64,000 nucleotides of DNA from Streptomyces sp. 846.5 (GCF_004365705.1 NZ_SOBN01000001.1:5628001-5692000); one strand, 5' to 3'. Positions 23,844-32,968 are shown, counted from the stretch's first letter. Notes: a model not told the origin generated them from the sequence alone. Made by a program: numbers and translations.

Positions 23844-26155
23844 TCAATCTGCTGCCGTTCCAGCAAGCTGCCTCTGCTCAGATCGCTCAGCGCTATCAGG
23901 AGTATGCTGCCGATCCAGTCAATGCTGGTACTGCGAAAAACCCGCACACAGTCCCGTTCTTTCAGGCTCTCTCATCGCTCACAGCATCCGGAAAGACCGT
24001 CATCATGGCAGATGCCTTGAATGTGATTGCCTCATCCATGGCGATTGATCCAGTCGTCTTGTGGCTTTCCAAGCTGAACGTAGTTGTCGAGCAAACATAT
24101 TCAAATTTTCAGTCTGGCGGCAAGTATCATCACCTACTAGGCAATTTTTCGATTAAACCTCTAGGTGATTACAAGGCCCAGCGCGTGCGCGAGTCAGATC
24201 GCCCCATAATGTTTTTTGCCACTGTCGGCACTTTCAATCAGAAGGGCAAGGAGAAAAGCAGCCTTCTTATTTTTAAGACCGGGCTGGATTCTACAGATCA
24301 GTCGATTTGGGACGGCTTGAAGCAGCGAGAGGACAGCACTGGAAAGCGCCGGCCTCTGATCATTGTTTACGATGAGGCGCACAACCTTAGCGACCAGCAG
24401 TGCGATTTGCTCATGGAGCTCCAGCCAGAAGCTATGTTGCTGGCAAGCGCGACGATGAAGCTTCCAGCTCGGATGTCGCGAGAAATTGATCACTTGCGCA
24501 GCATCGGTGGAAAGAGTGATGACTGGCTCACTACGCGAATCGATGCTAAGCAGGTAGCGGATTCTGGGCTCGTCAAAAGTACGGTCGTTCTCGCCGGATA
24601 CAACACGCCCATGGAGGACACTATTGCAGACATGCTTGATGACATGGAGCAGGCTGAATCGGAGGCTGGACCCTACGGTCTCCAAGGCTCGCCCAAGGCC
24701 ATCTATGTCTGCAATACAAACATCGCCGCAGATGACGGATATCGTATCGATGATCCTAAGCGCCCCTTTATGCAGCGCAAGGCACCTCCAATTTTGATTT
24801 GGCGATATCTTACTGAGCAGCGCCAAATCGATCCATCTAAGATCGCGGTTTATTCATCACTTCGGGTTGATAAGGATTTCCCTCTTCCTGATGAGTTCAA
24901 CCTATTTGCTGGAGGGGATAACGATTACGAGAATTTCACCAATGGCAGCTTTCAGCATGTGATTTTCAATCTTAGTTTGCAGGAGGGCTGGGATGACCCT
25001 CTTTGTTATTTCGCCTATGTCGACAAGAGTATGGAGTCCCGGGTACAGATCGAACAGATCGTCGGTCGCGTCATGCGACAGCCTGGAGCCCAGCACTATT
25101 CGGCCGAGCGGCTGAACACAGCGCACTTCTACGTCCGAGTTGACAGGAACGAAGTGTTCCAGCAGGTACTGCGGGACGTGGAAAGTCGCCTCAACAGCGA
25201 CGCTCCGCAGGTAAAGTTCATTAGCAGTGCGCCGGGCTCGACACGAGCAGTGGAATACGCTCCGAAGGATCTCTACTCACTGCCCGCAACTGGCTATGAC
25301 ACGAAAGATGCTTTGGCTCCGATGGATGCTGCGTTGGAGAAGCTACACGACTATTCTGTTCCTACTGTGAATACGCAAGGTAAAGGTAGTCGTAAGCGAA
25401 CATCATTCAATTTGAGCAAGCGGCTCACCTTCGAGGGGGACTGGGAATCTCTGGAGAATCCGAGCCTAGTGTCGGTGCGCTGGGTATTCAGTCGAGAAAT
25501 TCGGCAGCGGCACGCTAGTGTCAACAATGTTATTCTGACGGATAGCCCAAAATTCGATGCGGGGATTGGAGTCGGCAGCCCGGCTCATGCTCACGTGATT
25601 GATGTGGCTACTGAAGTTGTTCAGTGCTACCTGGATAACGTCGTTCTGACGCAGCGGAAGTCACACCCGCACAAGGTAGGTCCGATCCTGGCGCGGCCTG
25701 ATGAAATGAAGTACTTTCAGCATTCGATTCATGAGGGGTATGACCGCCTCAACTCTTTCGAGCTGGAATTTGCTCAAGAGTTGGATAGGCTGGGAATCCC
25801 CTGGTGTCGGAATCCTTCCCGCTCGGGCTATGGGATTCCGCTGGCAAAGCTAGGGCCGACGCTAAAATTTTACCCGGACTTCATCGCTTGGGCAGGGAGT
25901 AAGGTTTTGCTTTTGGACACCAAGGGTGAACACTTGGTGCATGAAGCCGCCGTCCGGAAGCTAGCCAATATTCGGTATCGCCCTGATGCAACAGAGTTTG
26001 TTTCTGTGCACTTTGTCACCAAGGGTAAATGGAGTCCCGAGCCGACCCAGCAGAGCCCCGATGGATATACTCTGTGGGGACACAAAGGTGACGGAAGTCG
26101 AAAAACAACGCATTTTGTGAGCCTGCAAAAGTTGGCTGCTAGCCTGGCGAGCTAA
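23840..26155 (+). CDS. type III restriction endonuclease (Res) subunit, 771 aa
   Basis: SF2 helicase-translocase plus nuclease. Motif I is TASGKT near residue 48-53, a reduced form of GxGKT. The DEAH box is in IIVYDEAHN near residue 177, and motif VI-like QIVGRVMRQ follows. A PD-(D/E)xK nuclease is visible near the C-terminus: FYPDFIAWAG and then LLLDTKGEH (about residues 680-697). It starts at a GTG overlapping the Mod stop. Slightly short for a Res subunit but all core motifs are present, so the system looks functional against foreign DNA. Confidence 0.9.
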   Translation: MINLLPFQQAASAQIAQRYQEYAADPVNAGTAKNPHTVPFFQALSSLTASGKTVIMADALNVIASSMAIDPVVLWLSKLNVVVEQTYSNFQSGGKYHHLLGNFSIKPLGDYKAQRVRESDRPIMFFATVGTFNQKGKEKSSLLIFKTGLDSTDQSIWDGLKQREDSTGKRRPLIIVYDEAHNLSDQQCDLLMELQPEAMLLASATMKLPARMSREIDHLRSIGGKSDDWLTTRIDAKQVADSGLVKSTVVLAGYNTPMEDTIADMLDDMEQAESEAGPYGLQGSPKAIYVCNTNIAADDGYRIDDPKRPFMQRKAPPILIWRYLTEQRQIDPSKIAVYSSLRVDKDFPLPDEFNLFAGGDNDYENFTNGSFQHVIFNLSLQEGWDDPLCYFAYVDKSMESRVQIEQIVGRVMRQPGAQHYSAERLNTAHFYVRVDRNEVFQQVLRDVESRLNSDAPQVKFISSAPGSTRAVEYAPKDLYSLPATGYDTKDALAPMDAALEKLHDYSVPTVNTQGKGSRKRTSFNLSKRLTFEGDWESLENPSLVSVRWVFSREIRQRHASVNNVILTDSPKFDAGIGVGSPAHAHVIDVATEVVQCYLDNVVLTQRKSHPHKVGPILARPDEMKYFQHSIHEGYDRLNSFELEFAQELDRLGIPWCRNPSRSGYGIPLAKLGPTLKFYPDFIAWAGSKVLLLDTKGEHLVHEAAVRKLANIRYRPDATEFVSVHFVTKGKWSPEPTQQSPDGYTLWGHKGDGSRKTTHFVSLQKLAASLAS

Positions 26156-26176
26156 AATCCGCTGGTGGCACTTGGA

Positions 26177-26590
26177 TTACGCTCCCGTCCATGTGCATCC
26201 CTGGTCTTCACCCCCTCGCTCTCGTAGCCGGTTCAGCACCGTCGTCGGATCGACCCCCATCCGTTCGCCGATCCGTGCCAGCGACTGGCCGGCCCCATAG
26301 AGCCTCACGGCTTCGTCGGTCTGGTCGGGGGACAGGCCACGCATCCGCATCTCAACGCCGTGTCGCTTCAGGGTGGTGCCTACTGTCTGCCGATTGACTC
26401 CGAACCGATCGCCCAGTTGGTAGACGGTTTCTCCTGCCCGGTAGCCTTCGATGAGTTTTTGTACTTGATCAACATCGAGCTGCCTCGCTCGGTTCGGCTT
26501 TCGGTGGCTGGGTGTCTGCCGAACGGGGCCGTGAGATCGGGTAGCTTGTTCAGCAGGGTTTCGAGGGCTCCGACTTACGCTAGCGTGTTG
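26177..26590 (-). pseudogene. frameshifted helix-turn-helix fragment, serine-recombinase C-terminal type
   Basis: The 3' part reads [20 protein letters not shown], then a second helix-turn-helix ([20 protein letters not shown]), ending at TAA 26177-26179. The expected N-terminal continuation [16 protein letters not shown] lies in a different frame, so one frameshift near 26,530 is needed, and a stop sits just upstream of that part. Tandem HTH modules of this style occur in recombinase-associated proteins. It is homologous in pattern to the gene at 26713-27204. Confidence 0.6.
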
Positions 26591-26599
26591 TAGTAGCTT

Positions 26600-26682
26600 C
26601 GCCGGAGGTCCAGGTGGTCGACGAGGAGATCCCGGAGACTGGGTATGACTTCAGCGCCGATCTGGCGAGGGCTTCCTGGTGA
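26600..26682 (+). pseudogene. fragment of a second 5-formyltetrahydrofolate cyclo-ligase-like gene
   Basis: In frame from 26611 the sequence reads [19 protein letters not shown] and stops at 26680-26682. This matches QVIDEEIPETEHDFSVDLI in the complete gene at 14448-15164, and the DNA is visibly similar as well. No start or upstream half is present, so it is a relic. Confidence 0.6.
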
Positions 26683-26712
26683 TCAAGAACTGTGAGTTCG
26701 GTTGCGGGCGGT

Positions 26713-27204
26713 CTACCGCATCCGTCGCACTTGTCCTCGTCGCTCCACGCCCCGCCTTCTCAGTACATTCCGGACCGCTCCCGTGGAAACCTCGAACATT
26801 GGCGCAATCTCCGCCAGAGTCTGTTGTTGCTCTACATAGAGTCGAACAACCTCGCGCTCCTGCGCATCGGTGAAGACGGCCTTCGGTCGAATCGAGACTC
26901 CGCGCTTGACGAGGTACTGACGCACAGTGTGCTTATGGACACCGAACTGTCGCGCCAACTGGAGCATCGACTCGCCAGCGACGTATCCCTCCACCAGTTC
27001 GTCGATCTCGATAGGTGAGAGCTTGTGGTTTTCCTTGATCTCTACCCGCACCACGGTTTGATCATCGACGTCGACCTGCGCAACGGCTGCATGCTCAGCA
27101 TGGGCCTTGACCTGCGCGTTTACCGGCTCACCACCGCGATCCAGCGTCGTAAGCAGCCGCCGTACAGGCTCTCTCGGGTTCGTAAGGGAGTCGCGTAGGT
27201 GCAC
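26713..27204 (-). CDS. tandem helix-turn-helix protein, recombinase-related, up to 163 aa
   Basis: Two Hin/resolvase-type helix-turn-helix units are visible: LSPIEIDELVEGYVAGESML followed by FGVHKHTVRQYLVKRGV, and FTDAQEREVVRLYVEQQQTL followed by FEVSTGAVRNVLRRRGV. No catalytic recombinase domain is present. The only start, GTG at 27204, has no evident ribosome binding site, so this may be the surviving C-terminal part of a larger gene rather than a free-standing protein. It lies next to two other relics, marking a former mobile-element site. Confidence 0.5.
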   Translation of the reverse strand: MHLRDSLTNPREPVRRLLTTLDRGGEPVNAQVKAHAEHAAVAQVDVDDQTVVRVEIKENHKLSPIEIDELVEGYVAGESMLQLARQFGVHKHTVRQYLVKRGVSIRPKAVFTDAQEREVVRLYVEQQQTLAEIAPMFEVSTGAVRNVLRRRGVERRGQVRRMR

Positions 27205-27262
27205 AAGCCGATCATTGCGCGAAGAAGTGCCATGGCCTGTGGGTCAGCGTGAATATGCGGGC

Positions 27263-27679
27263 TCAAGCGCCTGTCGGACGCGTGACAGCAACGATCTCCA
27301 CGAGATCCTCCAGGCCATGGAAGTCCTTCGGGTTCGATGTGTAGAGGGGGAGTCCATTGCTGGCCGCTGTGGCGGCGATCATGAGGTCGGCCGAGCGCCC
27401 GCGAGGTCGGCGGCCGATGGCGATCACTGCGGCGCACATCTGGCCGTAGATCCTTGCTGCGTCGCGGTCGTAGGGGAGGGGGTCGAAGGTGGCCTCGACG
27501 TGCTGGAGTACCGCCATGCGCTTGGCGCGTTTGGCAGGGTCGTCGGTCGCGTGCGGGCCGTGCGAGAGCTCGCCCAGGGTGACGGCTGTGATCAGCAGCT
27601 CCTGTGGAAGTTCGGAGGAGTCGTAGGCCGCCAGTGCGGCGATGATGTTGGTGTCGAGCACTCCCTCCGCATGCGTCAC
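27263..27679 (-). CDS. PIN-domain toxin, VapC-like, 138 aa
   Basis: Ribonuclease of the PIN fold with the expected acidic residues: Asp9 in VLDTNI, Glu37 in TLGELSHG, Asp98 in SADLMIAATA, and the C-terminal TSNPKDF (Asn116, Asp119). Such toxins cleave tRNA or rRNA. Its ATG overlaps the antitoxin stop by four bases (ATGA), the classical antitoxin-first arrangement. Length is typical and the gene looks intact. Confidence 0.88.
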   Translation of the reverse strand: MTHAEGVLDTNIIAALAAYDSSELPQELLITAVTLGELSHGPHATDDPAKRAKRMAVLQHVEATFDPLPYDRDAARIYGQMCAAVIAIGRRPRGRSADLMIAATAASNGLPLYTSNPKDFHGLEDLVEIVAVTRPTGA

Positions 27680-27963
27680 AGATCTGTTCCTTCGAAGGGA
27701 TCGCGCAGGTCCTGCTCTACCGTGGCGTCCAGGTCGTCGCGCAGGTCGTCGGCGTCGAGCAGAGGGGCTGTGGCGAAGATGTCCAGAGCTTCGTCCCTGG
27801 GAACGGACCGGCGGCGTCGAATGGGGATCATCTGAGCCAACGGCTCGCCGTTGAGGGTGAGTATGTAGGGGTGGCCCTGGCGGAGGCCGCGTGTGACGGT
27901 TCCGGAGTCAGCGACGAACTGCCGCACGCTGACGTCCGTGGGGTGGCGTTTCGGAAGGGCCAT
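27676..27963 (-). CDS. Phd/YefM-type antitoxin, 95 aa
   Basis: The N-terminal part DVSVRQFVADSGTVTRGLRQ followed by PYILTLNGEPLAQMIPIRRR follows the Phd/YefM DNA-binding fold. The acidic C-terminus (LLDADDLRDDLDATVEQDL) is what would wrap and inhibit the PIN toxin encoded just downstream. The ATG at 27963 lacks a spaced ribosome binding site, so translation may be leaderless. A palindrome 18 bases upstream is a candidate autoregulatory operator. Confidence 0.82.
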   Translation of the reverse strand: MALPKRHPTDVSVRQFVADSGTVTRGLRQGHPYILTLNGEPLAQMIPIRRRRSVPRDEALDIFATAPLLDADDLRDDLDATVEQDLRDPFEGTDL

Positions 27964-27980
27964 ACTCCCAGGATAGCGCG

Positions 27981-28001
27981 CCGTACCACGGTGTGGTACG
28001 G
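27981..28001. promoter_or_regulatory. palindromic operator of the toxin-antitoxin pair
   Basis: ccgtaccac (27981-27989) and gtggtacgg (27993-28001) are exact inverted repeats around a three-base centre, immediately upstream of the antitoxin ATG. Phd-type antitoxins repress from such sites. Confidence 0.55.
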
Positions 28002-28088
28002 ATACTTTCGGGCTTTTCGGAATCGAGTCGCTGACCCTCATGTCGCACGCCGACCACCCGTCTCGCTCCGGGACGGCCGGGTCAGCGG

Positions 28089-29483
28089 TCAGGCGGTCCC
28101 GGTGGCGGGTTGGATGTTCTGGTTGATGTGGAAGGTGTTGGCGGGGTCGTAGCGGTGCTTGATCTGGGCGAGGCGGGCGTGGTTGCCGCGGTAGGAGGCC
28201 TTGACCCGGTCCTGGCCCTCGTCCATCAGGAAGTTGACGTAGGCGCCGCCGGCCGAGGTCGGGTGCAGTTCCTCCCAGTAGTCCTGGGCCCAGTGCGAGA
28301 TGAGGCCGGCGTTGGCCGGGTCCGGGTCGACGCCCACGATGACGCCGGCCCAGCCGCCGTCGCGGTAGGCGAAGGCGGTGGCGTCGGCGGGCACGCGGCC
28401 GGCGGCGCCGTCGATGGGGTAGAGGTGCATGGTGGAGTGGCCGGTCGGCAGTTGTTCGCCGTACTTCTGGTGGACCTGGATCGCCTCGTCGGAGATCTCG
28501 TCGAAGAAGTCCGCCCGCCAGTACCACTGAAGCCCGGCCGGGTAGAGCCCGTCGAACGCGCTCTGCAGCACGTTGAACGGCATCGCGCCGACCCCGACGA
28601 GCAGCGGCGAGCCGAAGCTCCGGACCGGTGCGAGCACCTCGTCGGCCCGGTCGTGCGAGCCGGTGTAGCACCAGACGATGGCGCAGGACTTGCGGCCCCA
28701 GAGCGCCTCGGGGAAGGGCGGGGCGGGCGGGATGGTGATCAGTCCGAGCCAACCGCTCAGCTCCTCCGGCAGCGAAGGCAGCAACTCCCGGTACCAGCGC
28801 ATCACTTCGGCCGTGTCGGCGAGGTCGTACAGCACCGGGCCGCCGATGATCGTGCCGCTCGCGCCGATGTCGTGGCAGCGGAACGTGAACGAGGTGACGA
28901 CGCCGAAGTTGCCGCCCCCGCCCCGCAGGGCCCAGAACAGGTCGCTGTGGGAGCTCTCGTCGGCCGTCACGAAGGTGCCGTCGGCGAGCACCACGTCGGC
29001 GGACAGGAGGTTGTCGACGGTGAGACCGAAGCGGCGGCTCAGGTAGCCGATGCCGCCCCCCAGCGTCAGACCGCCCACCCCGGTGGACGCGAGGAAGCCG
29101 GAGGGTGTGGCCATCCCGAACGCCACGGTCGCGTGGTCGACGTCCCCCCAGGTGCATCCGGCGTCGGCACGGACGGTGTGGTGCTGCGGGCTGACGGTGG
29201 TGCTGCGCAGCAGCGAGAGGTCGATGACCAGGGCGTCGTCCCACACGCCCAGGCCGGCCGCGTTGTGGCCGCCGCCCCGGACGGCGATCTCGACGCCGTG
29301 CTCGCGGCCGAAGCGCACGCAGGCGATGACGTCGGCGGTGTCCCGGCAGCGGGCGACGGCGGCCGGGCGCTTGTCGATCATGGCGTTGTAGACGGCGCGC
29401 GCCTGGTCGTACCCCGGGTCCCCCGGCGTGATCAGCTCGCCGCGCAGGACGGCGGCCAGTCGGTCGTACGGTGTGGTGCTCAT
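28089..29483 (-). CDS. FAD-dependent oxidoreductase, BBE/PCMH type, 464 aa
   Basis: Flavoenzyme of the berberine-bridge family. The PCMH FAD-binding domain is seen in EIAVRGGGHNAAG, with His73 the usual covalent flavin attachment, and in STGVGGLTLGGGIGYLSRRF. The second attachment Cys of bicovalent members appears replaced by Ser/Thr in that segment, so a single covalent link is predicted. The C-terminal BBE motif is RYDPANTFHINQNI. No signal peptide is seen. It lies downstream of the SARP regulator on the same strand with heptamer-like repeats in between, suggesting direct control. Substrate unknown. Confidence 0.88.
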   Translation of the reverse strand: MSTTPYDRLAAVLRGELITPGDPGYDQARAVYNAMIDKRPAAVARCRDTADVIACVRFGREHGVEIAVRGGGHNAAGLGVWDDALVIDLSLLRSTTVSPQHHTVRADAGCTWGDVDHATVAFGMATPSGFLASTGVGGLTLGGGIGYLSRRFGLTVDNLLSADVVLADGTFVTADESSHSDLFWALRGGGGNFGVVTSFTFRCHDIGASGTIIGGPVLYDLADTAEVMRWYRELLPSLPEELSGWLGLITIPPAPPFPEALWGRKSCAIVWCYTGSHDRADEVLAPVRSFGSPLLVGVGAMPFNVLQSAFDGLYPAGLQWYWRADFFDEISDEAIQVHQKYGEQLPTGHSTMHLYPIDGAAGRVPADATAFAYRDGGWAGVIVGVDPDPANAGLISHWAQDYWEELHPTSAGGAYVNFLMDEGQDRVKASYRGNHARLAQIKHRYDPANTFHINQNIQPATGTA

Positions 29484-29544
29484 ATCGCTTCCCCCTCGAA
29501 CGCGTTGCCCGAACCTCGGGCGACAGCGACGTTAGGACCGACGG

Positions 29545-29573
29545 CGTTCGCACAGCGTTCGCGGAGACGTTCG
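29545..29573 (-). promoter_or_regulatory. three direct repeats, candidate SARP binding site
   Basis: cgttcg occurs at 29545, 29556 and 29568, that is with 11- and 12-base steps and the same orientation. SARP proteins bind direct heptamers spaced by about one helical turn. The site lies between the SARP gene and the oxidoreductase, about 60 bases upstream of the latter's start. Confidence 0.5.
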
Positions 29574-29575
29574 GG

Positions 29576-32500
29576 TCAGGAGGCCGGGGGAGTGTCGGTG
29601 GTCGGAAGCCGAACGCCGCGCTCGGCGAGGTCGCTTTCGCAGCGCCGGAGCAGCGCGGTGCTGCCGTGGGCCGACGCCATCCGCGCGGCGGCACGCAGCC
29701 GTGAGACGGCCGCTGCCTCGTTGCTGTCGTAGGCGGCGCGCATCCGGGCCACCTCCGGCAGCCACCACAGGTCGTCCCGGGCCTGCCCGGCGACGAGGGC
29801 GGCGTCCAGGGCCGCCCGGGCGGCGTCCGGGCGGCCGCTGCGCGCCAACAGGTCGGCGAGCAGCGACAGCCAGTACGGCATGCGGGCGAACGAGCCCTCC
29901 GACGTGAGGTTGTGGATGCCTCGTCGGGCCAGTCCGAGTCCGGACTCGTCGGTGCGGGACCAGCCGTCGAGAACGAGCCCCCACTCGCGGTAGTAGGCGA
30001 AGCCGTACCGCTCGCAGAGCTCGCGCAACTCGCCGACGGTGTCCCGCAGTGCGGACATGTCGTGACGCATCTGGTGGGTGACGCCGCCGTACGCCAGGGC
30101 CACGGCCAGGCTGTACGGATGCTCGATCTCCCGGGCCAGCCCGATGGCGTCGAGGCAGCCGGACCGGGCCTGCTCGTCCTGGCCCAGCAGCCAGTTGGCG
30201 TGCGCGGCGAACGCCGTGCTGTGCACGTCGGGGCGGGTGCCGATGCTCAACGAGACGGCACCGCTGGCCAGTTGGGCGGCCAACTGGAGGTGACGGAGCC
30301 CTTCGGCGGGCCTCCCGAGGCTCACCGCCGAGCCGCCGACGCCGAAGTGGGCCGGGCCGCTCAGCTCGGAGTCGGGACCGACGAGGCCCAGCGCGCGGGC
30401 GGCCGTCCGGTATCCGTCGGCGGTGCGCCCCTGGACGAACCGGGACGCCCAGAGGCCGGCCAGGCCGGTGAGCATGGCGTCCTTGCGGCCGAGCGATTCC
30501 GCGAGGGCGATGGAGCGTTCCAGCGCCTGCTGCAACTCCGGGGAGGCGTAGCCGTGTCGGGCATTGAGCGGCGCTGCCATGGCTTCGAGGACGGCGAGTT
30601 CCATTGTGTCCCGGCTTCTCCCCTGGGGCAGGCCGCGCACCAGGGACAGCGCCTCCTGGTGCAGCCGGATCGCCTCGGTGTGGGCGAACATGCCTGCCGC
30701 GACGTCGGCCGCACGCCGGTAGTAGGCCACCGCTCGATCGGTCCGCCCGCCACGGGCGTACTGCTCCGCGAGCTGGGCCGAGACCAGGTCCGTGTCGGCG
30801 GCGTGGAGCAACTCAAGGCCCTGGGCGACGCGCCGGTGAAGCAGCCACCGTCTCGGCGGGCTGACCTGTGCGTATGCCGTCTCGCGGAGCAGATCGTGGG
30901 CGAAGTCGTAGCCGTCGCGGAACTCGCGTACGATCCTGCGCTGCCACAGTTCGTCGACGGCTGCGACCACGGTGTCGGCTTCGAGGTCGCTGGCCTCGGT
31001 GAGCAGGTCGAGGGTGAAGTTCGTCCCCACCGCCGCGGCGAGGCCGGCCACCTCCCGGGCCGTCGGAGTCGCCTGTTCGAGACGATGGCGCAGTACTCCG
31101 GTGAGGTCACCGACCGCGAGTGGGGTGCGGCCGAGGTCGATGCTGCCGCGTACTGCCTCGATGATGTGCAGCGGGAATCCGCCCGTGGTCGCCTGGAGCA
31201 GGCCGGTGTCGGCCCGGTCGAGGCGGTGCCCGGAGATCGTCTCGGCTAGACGTGCCGTGTCGGCGGCCTCCAGCGGGCTGAGGGAGAGCTCGGTGAGCAG
31301 TCCGGTGGCCCGCATCCTGACCGTCCAGTCCATGAGTTCCGGGTCTTCGTCGAGGTTGTCGTTGCGCAGCGTCCCGGCGACGAGGATCGGCGCTTCGGGG
31401 GCGAGTCCCAGGCAGAACGTGAGGAACGTCAGCGTCTCCTGGTCGCACCACTGCACGTTGTCCAGGACCAGCAGCATCGGGCGGTCGACCGCGATCAACG
31501 CCCGTGCCAGGCCCTCGAAGAAGCGGTGGCGCTGCCAGGCGTCCACCATGGCCCGCGCGGTCGCCTCGCGTTCTCCCTCGCGTTCTCCCTCGCGTTCTTC
31601 GGGGCGGCCCCTCGATGGCACCAGTCTGTCGACCTCGGCGCGCCAGGCCGGGTCGAGCGTCTCCGTCGCCGACCGGACCGCCGGGTGCCGGACCCAGTCC
31701 GCCACAGGCGCCAGCGCCAGCCGCCGTGACGTCCCGAAGCACTGGGTACTGGCCACCACCGCCCCCTGCAGGCGTGCCGCTTCGGCGACCTCCGCCACCA
31801 GCCGGGTCTTTCCGACGCCGGCGCCGCCGCGGACCAGGGCGACGGCGGGACGGCCTGCGGCAGCGGTCCGCCACAGGTCCTGCAGCAGGCTCAGTTCCTT
31901 GGACCGCCCGACGAGTTGTGCCGCGGCGAAGCCGGAGCGGCCGACGGCGGGCCGGAGCGTCGGCAGTCCCGCGTCCGTCGGGTCCACGCGGGCCATCAGG
32001 CGTTGGATCGCCTGCTGCGTCGCCGGGTCCGGGACGAGACCGAGTTCACGGTCGAGGACCGAAGCGCAGTGGTGGTACGTGCTCACGGCGCCGGCACGGT
32101 CCCCCAGGTCGGCCTGTAACTGCATCAGGGTGCGATAGCCGACCTCCTCCAGCGGCTGCAGCCGGATGCGGTGGCGGGCGGCGTCCACGGCCCCGGTCAG
32201 GTCGCCTCGTCGCGCCCGTGTCTCGCAGATCAGGTCGCAGAGGTCGACGCACTGGCGCTCGAGCTCCGACCTGGCGTCGAGGAGCCAGTCGTCGTACATG
32301 CCGGGGAGGAACTCCCCTCGGTACTGGGCAACGGCCGTGGTGGCGTGTGCGAGAACTCCCTCGGCGTCCTCGGCCGCCGCGGCGGCCAGGGCGGCCCTGC
32401 GCTCGCCGGCGAAGACGAGTACGTCGACGCGGCAGGTTCCGGTCTCGCACCAGCACAGATCTCTGGGCGTCACGACGAGGGCGGGCTCGTCGCCGAGGAT

Positions 32501-32719
32501 GTGACGCAGGTGGTGCAGTTCGCGACGCAGGTTGGTCAGCGCCTGTGCGTCCGTCGACTCGGGCCAGAACAGCCCGGCGATGCGCTGTCGTGTCTGGGGT
32601 GAACCCGCATGGGTGACCAGAAAGGCGACGAGAGCGATCGAGCGTGACGAACACGCGCGCACGGTGCCGGACGCGACGTCGGTGATCGCCTGCTGTCCCA
32701 AGAGACTGACGTGCAGCAT
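29576..32719 (-). CDS. SARP/AfsR-like regulator: winged helix-BTAD, AAA ATPase, TPR-like tail, 1047 aa
   Basis: Residues 1-90 form an OmpR-type DNA-binding domain (LGQQAITDVASGTVR, ALTNLRRELHHLRHILGDEP) and 95-240 the BTAD bacterial activation domain (EFLPGMYDDWLLDARSELER). A Walker A GGAGVGKTRL lies near 293-302, with Walker B MLLVLDNVQW later, and the C-terminal half is helical and TPR-like. The ATG at 32719 is chosen because it starts just before the winged helix. Large SARPs activate biosynthetic genes and use ATP binding as a switch. The only near target is the FAD oxidoreductase. A 12-bp tandem repeat encodes the segment EREGEREGERE. Confidence 0.88.
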   Translation of the reverse strand: MLHVSLLGQQAITDVASGTVRACSSRSIALVAFLVTHAGSPQTRQRIAGLFWPESTDAQALTNLRRELHHLRHILGDEPALVVTPRDLCWCETGTCRVDVLVFAGERRAALAAAAAEDAEGVLAHATTAVAQYRGEFLPGMYDDWLLDARSELERQCVDLCDLICETRARRGDLTGAVDAARHRIRLQPLEEVGYRTLMQLQADLGDRAGAVSTYHHCASVLDRELGLVPDPATQQAIQRLMARVDPTDAGLPTLRPAVGRSGFAAAQLVGRSKELSLLQDLWRTAAAGRPAVALVRGGAGVGKTRLVAEVAEAARLQGAVVASTQCFGTSRRLALAPVADWVRHPAVRSATETLDPAWRAEVDRLVPSRGRPEEREGEREGEREATARAMVDAWQRHRFFEGLARALIAVDRPMLLVLDNVQWCDQETLTFLTFCLGLAPEAPILVAGTLRNDNLDEDPELMDWTVRMRATGLLTELSLSPLEAADTARLAETISGHRLDRADTGLLQATTGGFPLHIIEAVRGSIDLGRTPLAVGDLTGVLRHRLEQATPTAREVAGLAAAVGTNFTLDLLTEASDLEADTVVAAVDELWQRRIVREFRDGYDFAHDLLRETAYAQVSPPRRWLLHRRVAQGLELLHAADTDLVSAQLAEQYARGGRTDRAVAYYRRAADVAAGMFAHTEAIRLHQEALSLVRGLPQGRSRDTMELAVLEAMAAPLNARHGYASPELQQALERSIALAESLGRKDAMLTGLAGLWASRFVQGRTADGYRTAARALGLVGPDSELSGPAHFGVGGSAVSLGRPAEGLRHLQLAAQLASGAVSLSIGTRPDVHSTAFAAHANWLLGQDEQARSGCLDAIGLAREIEHPYSLAVALAYGGVTHQMRHDMSALRDTVGELRELCERYGFAYYREWGLVLDGWSRTDESGLGLARRGIHNLTSEGSFARMPYWLSLLADLLARSGRPDAARAALDAALVAGQARDDLWWLPEVARMRAAYDSNEAAAVSRLRAAARMASAHGSTALLRRCESDLAERGVRLPTTDTPPAS

Positions 32720-32968
32720 CAGGCCGCGACCCCCTGACCTCTCGGACCGGACGCACCTGCCGTCGATGCTCCCAAGGTAGCGGCGGGCAGCCATGTTCCG
32801 GTGTGCAATTCCCGCCCCTGTCAGGTCACTGTTCAGCAGGGGGTGCCTGTGTTCGCGGACAGGTACTTATGAGTCGGATGTCACTCCGGGCCTACCCGGA
32901 ACGCCGGGGCGGGCACGCCGTCCAAGCGGGGATCCGGTATCCCCAGCGCTGAGCAGACAGGGACCCCC

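Noticed and set aside
27964-29694. Long minus-strand continuation upstream of the antitoxin start, rich in Arg and Pro
   Set aside because: It is the shadow of the FAD oxidoreductase gene in another frame; only the last 95 codons are the real antitoxin.
28110-29732. Plus-strand 540-codon frame rich in Val, Gly and Ala
   Set aside because: Antisense shadow of the oxidoreductase gene, produced by high-GC codon bias.
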